Counted from the first letter of the stretch, positions 39,369 to 49,651 are shown. The stretch: 64,000 nucleotides of DNA from Nocardioides limicola (GCF_016827675.1 NZ_JAERJA010000001.1:310001-374000), one strand, 5' to 3'. The notes: generated by a model not told the origin, from the letters alone. A program made the numbers and translations.

Positions 39369-42046
39369 CAGACCTGGGTGCTCCGGCCGACCTCGGCATG
39401 GACTGCAGCCAAAGCCTCGCCGATCCGAGTGGCGTCGGTGCCGCCACCCTGGGCCACGTCGGCCTTGCCGCCGCCCTTGCCGCCGACCAGGGGGCCGACC
39501 GCCCGGACCAGCTCGTTGGCCGACACGCCGCGTTCCCTGGCCGCCTCGTTGGTGGCGGCCACCACCGACACCTTGCCGTCGGCGTCGCCGATCACCACCA
39601 CCACGCCCGGCCCGGTCAGTCGGCTCCGGATGTCCATGGCCAAGGTGCGGACGTCACCGCCGCCAACCCCTGCGGCGTGGTGGGCGAGCACAGAGACCCC
39701 GCCCACGTCGATGGCCTGGCCGGCGAGTTCGCCGGCGCTGGACAGGAGCTGGCCGACGCGGAGTCTCTCCAACTCCTTCTCGGTCGCCCGGAGGCGCTCC
39801 ACCATGTCCTCGATCCGACCCACCAGGTCGTCGGGCTGGGCCTTCAGCATCCCGGTGAGCTGGGCGACCACGTCGCGCTCCCTGGCCAGGTAGGCGAAGC
39901 CCTCCAGACCGGTCAACGCCTCGACCCGTCGGGACCCCGAGCCCACCGAGGTCTCCGAGGTCACCACCACGGTCCCGATCTGGGCCGTGTGGTCGACATG
40001 GGTGCCGCCGCACAGTTCACGTGACCAGGGGCCGCCGATCTCCACGACGCGGACCTTCTGGTCGTCGTAGGTCTCGCCGAACAGGGCGAGGGCACCCCAG
40101 TCCTTGGCGTCGGCGAGGGTCATGTACTCCCAGCCGACCGGCAGGTCGGAGCGCAGTGCTGCGTTGGCGACCTGTTCGACGTCGTGGAGCTGCTCGGGGG
40201 TCAGCGCCTGGGTCCAGCCGAAGTCCAGCCGCAGGTAGCCGGGACGGTTGTAGGAGCCGGACTGAAGCGCGGTCGGGCCGAGGACCTCGCGCAGCGCGGC
40301 ATGCACCACGTGGGTGCCGGAGTGGGCCTGTCGAGCGCCGGTGCGCCACTCCGGGTCGACCTGGGCGTGCAGCAGCGCGCCGGGGTGGAACTCGCCGTCG
40401 ACGACGCGGACCTGGTGAACCACCAGGCCGCGGACCGGGCGCTGCACGTCGAGAACCTCGAGACGACCCCCGTCGAACTCGATGATCCCGGCGTCCGCGG
40501 CCTGCCCACCGGATTCGGCGTAGAAAGGGGTCCGGTCCAGGATCAGTTCACCGATCTCACCGGAGGCGAGGGTGCCGGCGGGTGCTCCTTCGCGCAGCAG
40601 TGCGACCGACTTCGACTCCGTCTCCAGGGTCTCGTAGGCGAGCCAGTCGGTCGGGCCGTGCTCGTCGAGGATGCCGCGGTAGACACCGGTGTCGGCGTGT
40701 TGGCCCTTCTTGGACCGGGCGTCGGCCTTGGCCCGCTCCCGTTGCTCGGTCATCAATGCCCGGAACCCGTCGTGGTCGACGCTGAGGCCGGCCTCGGAGG
40801 CCATCTCTAGGGTCAGATCGATCGGGAAGCCGTAGGTGTCGTGCAGGGCGAACGCCTTGGCCCCGGACAGCCGGCTGCCGCCGCTGTCGCGCACCTCGGC
40901 GGCGGCCAGGTCGAAGATCTGGGTGCCGGCCTGCAGGGTCTTGCGGAACGCATCCTCCTCGGCGTAGGCCACCGACGAGATCCGGGCGAAGTCGGCCTCC
41001 AGGTCCGGGTAGCCGAGCTTCATCCGGTCCAGGCTCACCGGCAGCAGTTCCGGGAGCGACCGGTCCTCGTAGCCGAGCAGTCGCATCGACCGCACCGCAC
41101 GGCGCAGCAGCCGTCGCAGCACGTAGCCGCGGGCCTCGTTGCCCGGGGTGACCCCGTCACCGATCAGCATCAGCGCCGATCGCACGTGGTCGGCGACCAC
41201 CCGGAACCGGACATCGTCGCCGACATCGGCGCCGTAACGACGTCCGGTCAGCGCCGAGGCCCGCTCGATCACCGGGAACATCTCGTCGATCTCGTACATG
41301 TTGTCCTTGTCCTGGAGCAGGTAGGCCACCCGCTCCAGACCGAGGCCCGTGTCGATGTTCTTGGCCGGCAACGGGCCGGCGACGTCGAAGTCGTCCTTGG
41401 CGCGGACGGTCTCCAGCGACTCCTGCATGAAGACGAGGTTCCAGATCTCCAGGAATCGATCCTCGTCCACGATCGGTCCACCGTCAGCGCCGAAGGCAGG
41501 GCCGCGGTCGTAGTAGATCTCGCTGCACGGGCCGCCGGGACCGGGCACGCCCATGTTCCAGTAGTTGTCCAGCAGGCCGCGCTCCTGGATCCGCTCCTCG
41601 GGCAACCCGGCCAGGTCTCGCCAGAGCGCCTTGGACTCCTCGTCCCCCGCCAGCACGGTCACCCAGATCCGGTCCCCGTCGAAGCCGAGTCCGCCGGCCT
41701 CGACGCTGCCGGTGACCAGACTCCAGGCCTGGGCGATGGCGCCCTCCTTGAAGTAGTCACCGAACGAGAAGTTGCCGCACATCTGGAAGAAGGTGCCGTG
41801 CCGGGTGGTCTTGCCGACCTCTTCGATGTCGAGGGTCCGGACGCACTTCTGCACGCTCACCGCACGCTCGAACGGGGGTGTCTCCTGGCCGAGGAAGTAG
41901 GGCTTGAAGGGCACCATCCCCGCATTGACGAACAGCAGGGTCGGGTCATCGAGCAGCAGCGACGCCGACGGCACCACCTGGTGGGCGCCGAGCGAGGAGT
42001 GTTCGAAATGGGCCACGAACCTGCGGCGGATCTCCGCGGTTTCCAT
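39368..42046 (-). CDS. alaS: Alanyl-tRNA synthetase
   Basis: Charges tRNA-Ala. From the ATG at 42046 it is 892 residues. The N-terminal class II core has RHGTFFQMCGNFSFGDYFK and PGPGGPCSEIYYD; the editing domain contributes zinc ligands in SGTHVVHAAL and CGGTHVDHT; the C-terminal DHHA1 domain ends ADVAQGGGTDATRIGEAL. The start overlaps the stop of the small membrane-protein gene. No T-box leader was seen. Confidence 0.98.
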   Translation of the reverse strand: METAEIRRRFVAHFEHSSLGAHQVVPSASLLLDDPTLLFVNAGMVPFKPYFLGQETPPFERAVSVQKCVRTLDIEEVGKTTRHGTFFQMCGNFSFGDYFKEGAIAQAWSLVTGSVEAGGLGFDGDRIWVTVLAGDEESKALWRDLAGLPEERIQERGLLDNYWNMGVPGPGGPCSEIYYDRGPAFGADGGPIVDEDRFLEIWNLVFMQESLETVRAKDDFDVAGPLPAKNIDTGLGLERVAYLLQDKDNMYEIDEMFPVIERASALTGRRYGADVGDDVRFRVVADHVRSALMLIGDGVTPGNEARGYVLRRLLRRAVRSMRLLGYEDRSLPELLPVSLDRMKLGYPDLEADFARISSVAYAEEDAFRKTLQAGTQIFDLAAAEVRDSGGSRLSGAKAFALHDTYGFPIDLTLEMASEAGLSVDHDGFRALMTEQRERAKADARSKKGQHADTGVYRGILDEHGPTDWLAYETLETESKSVALLREGAPAGTLASGEIGELILDRTPFYAESGGQAADAGIIEFDGGRLEVLDVQRPVRGLVVHQVRVVDGEFHPGALLHAQVDPEWRTGARQAHSGTHVVHAALREVLGPTALQSGSYNRPGYLRLDFGWTQALTPEQLHDVEQVANAALRSDLPVGWEYMTLADAKDWGALALFGETYDDQKVRVVEIGGPWSRELCGGTHVDHTAQIGTVVVTSETSVGSGSRRVEALTGLEGFAYLARERDVVAQLTGMLKAQPDDLVGRIEDMVERLRATEKELERLRVGQLLSSAGELAGQAIDVGGVSVLAHHAAGVGGGDVRTLAMDIRSRLTGPGVVVVIGDADGKVSVVAATNEAARERGVSANELVRAVGPLVGGKGGGKADVAQGGGTDATRIGEALAAVHAEVGRSTQV

Positions 42047-42342
42047 CAGCTGTCCTTCTTCTCGTGCAGGGCCCGGACCGGTTGGGCCGGGATTCGGTGG
42101 TGATCGAGGGGCGTGGGCAGCCCCTCGGGCGCCGTCACCAGCCCCCATTGCCGGCGCAGCTCGGCCTCTCGCTCACGCGAGCCGGCCACGAACTCCTCGG
42201 TCAACAGTCGGGCGCCCAGGGCGAGCCCCTTGGCGCGGTCGCGCATCCCGTCGGGAGTGAGGCTCTCGGCGACGCGACGGGCGCGGACGGCGGCGTAGAT
42301 CCCTGCGCCGGCGCCAGCCACGAACCACAGGCTGCGGCTCAT
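42046..42342 (-). CDS. Small conserved actinobacterial protein (DUF6167-like)
   Basis: A 98-residue protein with one N-terminal hydrophobic segment (SLWFVAGAGAGIYAAVRARR) and a charged remainder. It resembles the DUF6167 family that accompanies alaS in related genomes; no function is known. It overlaps both neighbours (ATGA, TGATG). Confidence 0.8.
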   Translation of the reverse strand: MSRSLWFVAGAGAGIYAAVRARRVAESLTPDGMRDRAKGLALGARLLTEEFVAGSREREAELRRQWGLVTAPEGLPTPLDHHRIPAQPVRALHEKKDS

Positions 42343-42896
42343 GCGGCGTCCTCGTCGTTGAGGGCCGCGCGCTGCCGCTCGTGGATCAGTCGCCGGGCCG
42401 CCTTCAGTTCGGCCTTGCGTTGCTTGCGGGCGCGTTTGATCTCGCGGCGCATCTCGAAGCGGACCTGGTTGCGGTGCTCGGCGGAGAAGGCACGTCGTAC
42501 GCCGCTAGCGGCCGCGGCTGCCTTGATCAGCGTCTCGCGCAGCACGATGTCGGCGAAGAGCTTGCCCTCGATCCGCTGCGGGACCGCCAGTTCGACCGAC
42601 TGCGACTCGGCATTGCCCGAAGACTCATCGCGTACGGGCACGTCGCTCAGCGACTCTTCGCCCAGGGCTGTGATGACGTAGTCCACCTGGCCGTTGTCGG
42701 AGGTGACCTTGACCAGTGCGGTGCTGCTGGCCGTGGCCATGGTGTCGATCATCTCGCGCAACTCGGCCGCCTCGGCTCGGACCGTCGCCGCCTCGTGGCG
42801 CATCCGGGTCACCAGGAGCGACAGCCACACCAGCGCAGCAACGATCGCCAGCGCCGCGACCACCGCGGCTGCCACGAGGATCGGCTGCTCCATCAC
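42339..42896 (-). CDS. Membrane-anchored DUF948-like protein
   Basis: A 185-residue protein with a single N-terminal membrane helix (about 6-30), a coiled region rich in Ala and Glu (35-60), and a basic C-terminal stretch (RRAFSAEHRNQVRFEMRREI). The layout fits the DUF948 proteins encoded beside alaS. Function unknown; perhaps an envelope-associated scaffold. GTG at 42896 or ATG at 42893 may start it. It lies 11 bases after rarA. Confidence 0.8.
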   Translation of the reverse strand: MMEQPILVAAAVVAALAIVAALVWLSLLVTRMRHEAATVRAEAAELREMIDTMATASSTALVKVTSDNGQVDYVITALGEESLSDVPVRDESSGNAESQSVELAVPQRIEGKLFADIVLRETLIKAAAAASGVRRAFSAEHRNQVRFEMRREIKRARKQRKAELKAARRLIHERQRAALNDEDAA

Positions 42897-42907
42897 AGTG
42901 CGTCACC

Positions 42908-44332
42908 CTATCCTGCGCCGGAGCCCAGGTCCTCACCGCGGATCAGCCTCCGGATCCGCTCCCACCGCTCCTTGACGGCAGCTTCGGCGCCCAGTGCGGT
43001 CGGCTGGTAGTAGCGGGCCTCCCGGACCGACTCGGGTGCGTACTCCTGGCGGGCGATGCCATAGGGGGCGTCGTGGCTGTAGAGGTAGCCCTTGCCGTGC
43101 CCGAGCCGGTCCGCCCCGGGGTAGTGCGCGTCCCGCAGGTGCGGGGGCACGGTGCCGATCAAGCCGCGGCGGACGTCGCCCACAGCCGCGTCGATCGCCG
43201 TGATGACGGCGTTGGACTTGGGTGCGACTGCGAGCGCGATGGTGGCCTGGGCGAGGTTGAGCCTGGCCTCCGGCATGCCGATCAGTTGGACGGCCTGGGC
43301 GGCGGCCACTGCCGTGGTGAGGGCGGTGGGATCGGCCAGCCCGATGTCCTCGCTGGCCAGGATGATCAGCCGCCGGGCGATGAACCGAGGGTCCTCCCCG
43401 GCCTCCATCATCCGGGCGAGGTAGTGCAGGGCCGCGTCGGCGTCGGAGCCTCGGATGGACTTGATGAAGGCACTGATCACGTCGTAGTGCTGGTCCCCGT
43501 CCCGGTCGTAGCGCACTGCCGCCGCATCCACCGCCCGCTCAACCACCCCCAGATCGATCACCGCCGAGTTGGGCCCTATCCGCGTCGAGTTGGGCCCCGT
43601 ACGCGTCGAGTTGGGCCGTTCCCGGGCGAGGACGGTGGCCGCGGCCGCCTCGAGGTAGGTGAGCGCCCGTCGTGCGTCTCCCCCGGCCAACCGCACCAGA
43701 TGCTGTTGTGCGTCACCGTCCAGCGTGACCCGACCTTGGAAGCCCCGCTCATCGGTGAGCGCTCTGTCCACCACGGCGCTGATGTCGGCATCCGTGAGGG
43801 AGGACAGCGTCAACAGCAACGTCCGTGAGAGTAGTGGTGAGATCACTGAGAAACTGGGGTTCTCCGTGGTCGCGGCCACCAGGATCACCCACCGGTTCTC
43901 GACGCCGGGCAGCAGCGCGTCCTGCTGGGCTTTGGAGAAGCGGTGGATCTCGTCGACGAAGAGGACGGTCTCGGTGCCTCGATGCACCAGGTCGCTGCGC
44001 GCGGCCTCGATGGCTGCCCGGACCTCCTTGACTCCGGCGGCGACTGCCGAGACCTCCACGAACCGGCGGTTGGCCGTGTTCGAGACGATGGAGGCGATCG
44101 TGGTCTTTCCGGTGCCTGGCGGTCCCCAGAGCAGGAGGGACAACGGTTGTTCGCCCTCGACGAGCATCCGCAGGGGCGACCCCTCCGCCTTCAACGGTGC
44201 CTGCCCGACGAGTTCGTCGAGGGTGCGAGGTCGCATCCGGACGGCCAACGGCGCAGATTCGTGCGCGGTCGCGCTTAGCGACCCCGACCCCGCGACCGGT
44301 CCACCCGGCGCCTCGAACAACCCCTCATCCAC
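42908..44332 (-). CDS. rarA: Replication-associated AAA+ ATPase RarA (MgsA) with a repeat insertion
   Basis: Clamp-loader-like ATPase that acts at stalled forks. The 474-residue product has Walker [13 protein letters not shown] (68-78), Walker [11 protein letters not shown] (123-132), sensor 1 in ATTENPSF, and the C-terminal tetramerisation domain ending in [17 protein letters not shown]. Residues 240-256 are two and a half copies of a PNSTRxG heptad, encoded by a 21-base repeat, between the AAA+ lid and the tetramer domain. The start is GTG at 44332 with TAGCGT six bases before and no ribosome site. Confidence 0.95.
   Translation of the reverse strand: MDEGLFEAPGGPVAGSGSLSATAHESAPLAVRMRPRTLDELVGQAPLKAEGSPLRMLVEGEQPLSLLLWGPPGTGKTTIASIVSNTANRRFVEVSAVAAGVKEVRAAIEAARSDLVHRGTETVLFVDEIHRFSKAQQDALLPGVENRWVILVAATTENPSFSVISPLLSRTLLLTLSSLTDADISAVVDRALTDERGFQGRVTLDGDAQQHLVRLAGGDARRALTYLEAAAATVLARERPNSTRTGPNSTRIGPNSAVIDLGVVERAVDAAAVRYDRDGDQHYDVISAFIKSIRGSDADAALHYLARMMEAGEDPRFIARRLIILASEDIGLADPTALTTAVAAAQAVQLIGMPEARLNLAQATIALAVAPKSNAVITAIDAAVGDVRRGLIGTVPPHLRDAHYPGADRLGHGKGYLYSHDAPYGIARQEYAPESVREARYYQPTALGAEAAVKERWERIRRLIRGEDLGSGAG
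43566..43618. repeat. 21-base tandem repeat inside rarA
   Basis: GAGTTGGGCC recurs at 43566, 43587 and 43608, exactly 21 bases apart. Read on the minus strand it is the same unit as the array at 44411, so the two arrays lie in opposite orientation about 800 bases apart. It encodes the PNSTRxG heptads of RarA. Confidence 0.9.
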
Positions 44333-44338
44333 AAGGTC

Positions 44339-44344
44339 ACGCTA
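44339..44344 (-). promoter_or_regulatory. Candidate -10 box of a leaderless rarA transcript
   Basis: TAGCGT on the minus strand, six bases before the rarA GTG, with no Shine-Dalgarno sequence. Confidence 0.45.
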
Positions 44345-44410
44345 TCTGCCCTGCGGTGGGGGTGCGTGGGCGCCCAGGGAGGCCTGGTACGGCGACTGGT
44401 CGCCGTACCA

Positions 44411-44486
44411 GGCCCAACTCGATGCGGATGGGGCCCAACTCGATGCGGATGGGGCCCAACTCGGCGCGGATAGGGCCCAACTCGGC
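44411..44486. repeat. 21-base tandem repeat between aspS and rarA
   Basis: Units with the core GGCCCAACTCGATGCGG begin at 44411, 44432, 44453 and 44474 (the last partial). The array starts right at the aspS stop codon and fills half of the 153-base gap. Each unit holds GGGCCC. The rest of the gap carries only the rarA -10 candidate. Confidence 0.92.
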
Positions 44487-46249
44487 TAGGAGGGGTCGGG
44501 CTTGGGGACGAAGTCGACGCCGGCTTCCTTGCGCTGAGCGGCGGTGATCGGCGCCGGAGCAGCGGTGAGCGGGTCGAAGCCGCCGCCGGACTTGGGGAAG
44601 GCGATCACGTCCCGGATCGACTCGACCCCAGCGAGCAGGGAGACGATCCGGTCCCACCCGAAGGCGATGCCACCGTGCGGCGGGGCGCCGTACTTGAACG
44701 CCTCGAGCAGGAAGCCGAACTTCTCCTCGGCCTCGTCCGCGCTGATCCCCATCACCTCGAACACCCGCTTCTGGACGTCCTCGCGATGGATACGGATCGA
44801 CCCGCCGCCGATCTCGTTGCCGTTGCACACGATGTCGTAGGCCCAGGCGAGGGAGTTGCCCGGATCGGTGTCGAAGGAGTCCAGGTCCTGAGGGCTGGTG
44901 AACGCGTGGTGTACGGCGGTCCAGGCACCTGACCCGACAGCCACATCGCCGGCAGCGGTGGCCTCGTCAGCGGGCTCGAAGAGGGGCGCGTCGAGGACCC
45001 ACAGGAAGCTCCACGCGTCCTCGTCCAGCAGGCCGGTGCGGCGGCCGATCTCCAGCCGAGCAGCGCCGAGCAGGGCGCGTGAGGTCTTGGCCGGGCCGGC
45101 CCCGAAGAAGATGCAGTCGCCCGGCGCTGCCCCCACATGGGCGGCGAGGCCGGCGCGCTCGGCGTCGGTGAGGTTCTTGGCGACCGGGCCACCCAGTTCG
45201 CCGTCCTCGCCCACCAGGACGTAGGCGAGCCCCTTGGCGCCGCGCTGCTTGGCCCACTCCTGCCAGGCGTCCAACTGCCGACGCGGCTGGCTCGCGCCGC
45301 CGGGCATCACCACCGCGCCCACGTACGGCGCCTGGAAGACCCGGAACGGTGTCTCCTTGAAGAAGTCGGTGCACTCGACGAGCTCCAGACCCATCCGCAG
45401 GTCGGGCTTGTCCGAGCCGTAGCGCGCCATCGCGTCGGCATAGGTCATCCGCGGGAACGGCGCGGTGACGTCGACGTCGATCAGCTTCCAGAGGGCGACC
45501 AGGATCTCCTCTGCCAGCGCGATCACGTCGTCCTGGTCGACGAAGCTCATCTCGACGTCGAGCTGAGTGAACTCAGGCTGCCGGTCGGCACGGAAGTCCT
45601 CGTCGCGGTAGCAGCGCGCGATCTGGTAGTACCGCTCCATCCCGGCCACCATCAGCAGTTGCTTGAACAGTTGCGGCGACTGTGGCAGCGCGTACCAGGA
45701 GCCGGGCTGCAGCCGCGCCGGGACCAGGAAGTCGCGGGCCCCCTCGGGCGTGGAGCGGGTCAGCGTGGGCGTCTCGATCTCGACGAAGTCGTGCCGGTCC
45801 AGCACGGCGCGGGCGGCCTGGTTGACCCGGCTGCGCAGCCGCAGGGCCTGCCCGGGGGCGGGACGCCGCAGGTCCAGGTAGCGGTGCTTGAGGCGGGCCT
45901 CCTCGCCGACCTCGACGTGCTCGTCGATCGGGAACGGCAGCGGAGCGCTCGCGGAGAGGACCTCGAGCTCCTGGGCGACCACCTCGACCTCGCCGGTGGC
46001 GAGGTTCGGGTTGAGGTTCTCTGCGGTGCGGGCGACCACCTCGCCGGTGACCTTCAGGCAGTACTCGTTGCGGAGGCTGTGCGCCACCTCCTCGTCGCGG
46101 ACCACCACCTGGACGATGCCGCTGGCCTCCCGCAGGTCCAGGAAGGCAACCCCACCGTGATCGCGCCGTCGGGCCACCCATCCGGCGAGGGTGACGGTCT
46201 GGCCGACGTGCTCGGTGCGCAGGCGTCCGGCGTCATGGGTGCGGATCAA
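44486..46249 (-). CDS. aspS: Aspartyl-tRNA synthetase (probably Asp/Asn non-discriminating)
   Basis: Charges tRNA-Asp. The 587-residue bacterial-type enzyme has an OB-fold anticodon domain (1-105), a class II core with [19 protein letters not shown], a GAD insertion, and the C-terminal motif 3 [11 protein letters not shown]. His31 in ARRRDHGG is the residue associated with enzymes that also charge tRNA-Asn for GatCAB repair; discriminating enzymes tend to have Leu. The start overlaps the hisS stop, and the stop codon abuts the 21-base repeats. Confidence 0.97.
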   Translation of the reverse strand: MIRTHDAGRLRTEHVGQTVTLAGWVARRRDHGGVAFLDLREASGIVQVVVRDEEVAHSLRNEYCLKVTGEVVARTAENLNPNLATGEVEVVAQELEVLSASAPLPFPIDEHVEVGEEARLKHRYLDLRRPAPGQALRLRSRVNQAARAVLDRHDFVEIETPTLTRSTPEGARDFLVPARLQPGSWYALPQSPQLFKQLLMVAGMERYYQIARCYRDEDFRADRQPEFTQLDVEMSFVDQDDVIALAEEILVALWKLIDVDVTAPFPRMTYADAMARYGSDKPDLRMGLELVECTDFFKETPFRVFQAPYVGAVVMPGGASQPRRQLDAWQEWAKQRGAKGLAYVLVGEDGELGGPVAKNLTDAERAGLAAHVGAAPGDCIFFGAGPAKTSRALLGAARLEIGRRTGLLDEDAWSFLWVLDAPLFEPADEATAAGDVAVGSGAWTAVHHAFTSPQDLDSFDTDPGNSLAWAYDIVCNGNEIGGGSIRIHREDVQKRVFEVMGISADEAEEKFGFLLEAFKYGAPPHGGIAFGWDRIVSLLAGVESIRDVIAFPKSGGGFDPLTAAPAPITAAQRKEAGVDFVPKPDPS

Positions 46250-47601
46250 GACGGGTGCTCCTTCGTGACGACCTGCGGTCGCAGGTCTTCGGTGGGTGGG
46301 GTCCAGGTGGCCGGATCAGCAGCCGACTGGTCCCCGGTTCGGATGTCCTTGACTTCGTGCGTGAGGGCGCCGGCATCGTCGGTGGTGGTGAACCAGACGA
46401 ACGGGATGCCGCGTCGTTCGGCGTACCTGATCTGCTTGCCGAACTTCTGGGCGGAGACTGCGACCTCGACCGGGACTCCAGAGCGGCGCAACTGTTGGGC
46501 GACCGTGTCGGCGGCCGGTCGGGACTCCTCATCGGTGAGTGCCACCAGCACCACGCTGGGCACCGATCGGCTCCCGGTCAGCACTCCTCTGCCCACCAGC
46601 GGCACCAGCACCCGGCTCACGCCGAAGGAGATCCCGACGCCGGGGTACGTCGTCCTGCCGTCGGAGGCCAGCGAGTCGTAGCGGCCGCCGGAGCAGATCG
46701 ACCCGAGCGTCTCGTATCCGCTGAGCCGGGTCTCGAAGACGGTGCCGGTGTAGTAGTCCAGGCCGCGGGCGATCTTCAGGTCCGCCACCACCTGGACCCG
46801 ATCCGAGGTCAAGGGTGCGCAGCCGGCCAGTACGGCGGCCAGTTCCTCCAGGCCCTCGTCGAGCAGCGGGTGGCTGACCCCGAGGCGACGGACCTCGTCG
46901 ACGAAGGAACCGTCGGCTGACGCGATGCCGGCCAGCGCCAGGCACTGGTCCGCCTGCTTCTCATCCAGGCCGGCGTCGGCGACGAGCATGCTGTGGACCT
47001 GATCGGCGGGCAGTTTGTCCAGCTTGTCGATCAGCTGCATCACCCGGTCGGGGTCGGCGGCACCCAGCCCGGCGTAGAACCCTTGGATCAGTTTGCGGTT
47101 GTTGACCTGGAGCCGGAAGCCGGGCAAGAACTCCAGCGAGGCGAGGGCCTCGACCATCACCCGGGCCACTTCGACGTCGTGGTGGAAGCTCAACTCGCCC
47201 TGGCCGACGATGTCGATGTCTGCCTGGGTGAACTCGCGGAAGCGCCCCTCCTGCGGCCGCTCCCCTCGCCAGACCTTCTGGATCTGATAGCGGCGGAACG
47301 GGAACTCGAGTTTGCCCGAGTTCTCCAGGACGTAGCGCGCGAACGGCACGGTGAGGTCGAAGTGCAAACCCAACCCTGCGTCGCCGTCGCCTCGGTCCTG
47401 CAGTCGCTTGAGGACGTAGACCTCCTTCGACGTCTCGCCCTTGCGCAGCAACTGGTCGAGCGGTTCGACGGCCCTGGTCTCGACGTTGGCGAAGCCGTGC
47501 AACTCGAAGGTCCGGGCGAGGGTGGCGACGACCTGCTGCTCGACCACGCGGTCGGCAGGCAGGAACTCGGGGAACCCGCTCAGCGGGCGCGGTTTGCTCA
47601 A
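46246..47601 (-). CDS. hisS: Histidyl-tRNA synthetase
   Basis: Charges tRNA-His. Product of 451 residues with the class II motifs [25 protein letters not shown] and the His-specific [13 protein letters not shown], followed by an anticodon-binding domain with [14 protein letters not shown]. The start lies one base after the metallo-hydrolase stop. Longer than the minimal form by a short C-terminal tail. Confidence 0.97.
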   Translation of the reverse strand: MSKPRPLSGFPEFLPADRVVEQQVVATLARTFELHGFANVETRAVEPLDQLLRKGETSKEVYVLKRLQDRGDGDAGLGLHFDLTVPFARYVLENSGKLEFPFRRYQIQKVWRGERPQEGRFREFTQADIDIVGQGELSFHHDVEVARVMVEALASLEFLPGFRLQVNNRKLIQGFYAGLGAADPDRVMQLIDKLDKLPADQVHSMLVADAGLDEKQADQCLALAGIASADGSFVDEVRRLGVSHPLLDEGLEELAAVLAGCAPLTSDRVQVVADLKIARGLDYYTGTVFETRLSGYETLGSICSGGRYDSLASDGRTTYPGVGISFGVSRVLVPLVGRGVLTGSRSVPSVVLVALTDEESRPAADTVAQQLRRSGVPVEVAVSAQKFGKQIRYAERRGIPFVWFTTTDDAGALTHEVKDIRTGDQSAADPATWTPPTEDLRPQVVTKEHPS

Positions 47602-47602
47602 C

Positions 47603-48313
47603 TCAGAGTCCTCTGGTCACGCGGGGAACCTCGTGCTCACGCTGGAGCTCGAGGAGGTAGGGGTTGGTGGCACGTTCGCGGCCGATGGAGGTCTGCTCCC
47701 CGTGACCGGGCAACACCACCACGTCGTCGCGCAGGGTGAGCACGCTGGACCGCAGCGACTCCAGCATCTGGGCGTGGTCGCCGCCGGGCAGGTCGGTGCG
47801 GCCGATGGAACCCGCGAACAGCAGGTCGCCGGCGAACATGACTTCGGAGATGTCCTGCTCCGGGTAGGGAGTGCGGAAGGTCACCGACCCGGGCGTGTGG
47901 CCCGGAGTGTGGTCCACGGTGAAGCGCACCCCGGCGAGTTCGAGCTCCTGGGCGTGCTCGAGCTCGCGGACGTCGTCGGGCTCGGCCCACTCGTAGTTGC
48001 CACCCAGCAGCATCTGGGTCGTGTCGGCGGACATGCCGGCCATCGGGTTGCTCAGCAGGTGCCGGTCGCGGGGATGGATCCAGGCGGTGGCGTCGTAGCT
48101 GCCGGCCACCGGTGCGACACACCACATGTGGTCGACGTGCCCATGGGTGACCAGCACCGCCACCGGCTTGAGGTTGTGCTCGCGGACGACCTGAGCGACA
48201 CCGTCGGCGGCGTCCTTGCCCGGGTCGACCACCACGCACTCGGCCCCCGGTTCGGTGGCGACCACGTAGCAGTTGGTCCCCCACGGTCCGGCGGGGAATC
48301 CAGCGATGAACAC
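47603..48313 (-). CDS. Metallo-beta-lactamase-fold hydrolase (glyoxalase II-like)
   Basis: Binuclear metal hydrolase of 236 residues: metal ligands in VTHGHVDHM (HxHxDH), TPGHTPGS, FAGDLLF and LPGHG. This is the glyoxalase-II-like protein that precedes hisS in Actinobacteria; a thioester substrate is likely but unproven. It starts at a GTG at 48313 with GAGGT upstream. First gene of the hydrolase-hisS-aspS run and divergent from the DUF349 gene. Confidence 0.9.
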   Translation of the reverse strand: MFIAGFPAGPWGTNCYVVATEPGAECVVVDPGKDAADGVAQVVREHNLKPVAVLVTHGHVDHMWCVAPVAGSYDATAWIHPRDRHLLSNPMAGMSADTTQMLLGGNYEWAEPDDVRELEHAQELELAGVRFTVDHTPGHTPGSVTFRTPYPEQDISEVMFAGDLLFAGSIGRTDLPGGDHAQMLESLRSSVLTLRDDVVVLPGHGEQTSIGRERATNPYLLELQREHEVPRVTRGL

Positions 48314-48391
48314 GGGGGCACCTCAATGTCTGGTGGGCGTCTGGTGGGCGGACGATCGGTTGATCCTACCGAGGTCGACCAGACGTGTGAC

Positions 48392-48397
48392 TACGAT
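48392..48397 (+). promoter_or_regulatory. Candidate -10 box of the DUF349 gene
   Basis: TACGAT on the + strand, eight bases before the ATG at 48406, with no ribosome site: a short-leader or leaderless transcript. The 92-base divergent gap also contains two GTCTGGTGGGC copies 14 bases apart of unknown meaning (48334-48356). Confidence 0.4.
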
Positions 48398-48405
48398 GGG
48401 CGACC

Positions 48406-49641
48406 ATGAGCAGCAACATGCAATCCGACTGGGGTCGGGTGGCTGACGACGGCACCGTCTTCGTACGTACATCGACCGGGGAGCGCTCGGTCGGCTCCTA
48501 CCCGGAGGGTACGCCGGAAGAAGCCCTCCGATTCTTCACCGAACGGTACGAGGCACTGGCCTTCGAGGTCCAACTGCTCGAACAACGGATCACCAGCGGG
48601 GTGCTGGCACCCGACGACGCCGTGAAGTCGGTGGCGACGGTGCGCGACCAGGTGGTCGACGCCCATGCGGTCGGCGATCTGGATGGCCTGGTGGCCCGGC
48701 TGGAGGCACTGGCCCCGGTGATCGAGGAGCAACGTGCGGTGCGGAAGGCCGAACGTGCCGCCAAGCAGGAGAAGGCCCGGGCCACCAAGGAGGAACTGGT
48801 CGCCGCCGCCGAGAAGATCTCCGCCGGCAACGACTGGCGTCACGGCGCCAACCTGCTGCGTGAGCTGCTCGACCAGTGGAAGCAACTCCCCCGGCTGGAC
48901 CGCGCCACCGACGACGCCCTGTGGCGCCGCTTCTCGACCGCGCGTACGTCGTACACGCGGCGGCGCAAGACGCATTTCGCCGAACTCAACGTCAAGCGTG
49001 AAGCTGCCCAGCAGATCAAGGAGCGCCTCTGCAAGGAGGCCGAAGCCCTCGCCGACTCCACGGACTGGGGACGCACCGCCGGCCAGTTCCGGGACCTGAT
49101 GCGCGAATGGAAGGCCGCCGGTCCGGCCCCCAAGGAGGTGGACGACCAGCTGTGGAAGCGGTTCCGCGGCGCTCAGGACACGTTCTTCGAGGCGCGCGAC
49201 GCGGCCAGTTCTGCACTGGATGCCGAGTTCGCTGCCAACGCCGAGGTGAAGGACGGCCTGATCCTCGAACTCGAGGCGTTGCTGCCCATCGGCGAACTGG
49301 AGGCCGCCAAGCAGGCGTTCCGGCAGTTGGCCGAACGCTGGGATGCGGCCGGCAAGGTGCCGCGCGACCGGGTCAAGGAGCTGGAGGCGCGGTTCCGCAA
49401 GGTCGAGCAGGCGGTTCGTTCGGCCGAGGACGACCAGTGGCGCAACAGCGATCCGGAGAAGTCCGCCCGGGCCGACGACATGATCAACAAGCTCGAGGCC
49501 GGCATCGCCGAGATCGAGGAGAAGATCGCCGCGGCACGTGACGCCGGGGACGAGAAGCGCGCGAAGCGGCTGGAGAAGGACCTCGAGTCGCGCCGTGAGT
49601 TCCTGGAGATGGCCAAGCGCACCGCAGCCGACTTCGGTTGA
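48406..49641 (+). CDS. DUF349-domain coiled-coil protein
   Basis: A 411-residue, highly charged, mostly helical protein with several DUF349 units; each has a pattern like WRxxANLLRELLDQWKQLPR ... DDALWRRF, followed by DDQLWKRFRGAQDTFF and AKQAFRQLAERWDAAG. The N-terminal 80 residues form a separate small domain. The C-terminus is a coiled coil (KLEAGIAEIEEKIAAARD). Function unknown; in Actinobacteria it commonly sits next to rel, to which it is convergent here. Confidence 0.9.
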   Translation: MSSNMQSDWGRVADDGTVFVRTSTGERSVGSYPEGTPEEALRFFTERYEALAFEVQLLEQRITSGVLAPDDAVKSVATVRDQVVDAHAVGDLDGLVARLEALAPVIEEQRAVRKAERAAKQEKARATKEELVAAAEKISAGNDWRHGANLLRELLDQWKQLPRLDRATDDALWRRFSTARTSYTRRRKTHFAELNVKREAAQQIKERLCKEAEALADSTDWGRTAGQFRDLMREWKAAGPAPKEVDDQLWKRFRGAQDTFFEARDAASSALDAEFAANAEVKDGLILELEALLPIGELEAAKQAFRQLAERWDAAGKVPRDRVKELEARFRKVEQAVRSAEDDQWRNSDPEKSARADDMINKLEAGIAEIEEKIAAARDAGDEKRAKRLEKDLESRREFLEMAKRTAADFG

Positions 49642-49651
49642 GCGGGCCGGC

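Noticed and set aside
42046..42150. T-box leaders for alaS, aspS or hisS
   Set aside because: All three starts overlap or touch the preceding gene, leaving no room for a leader.
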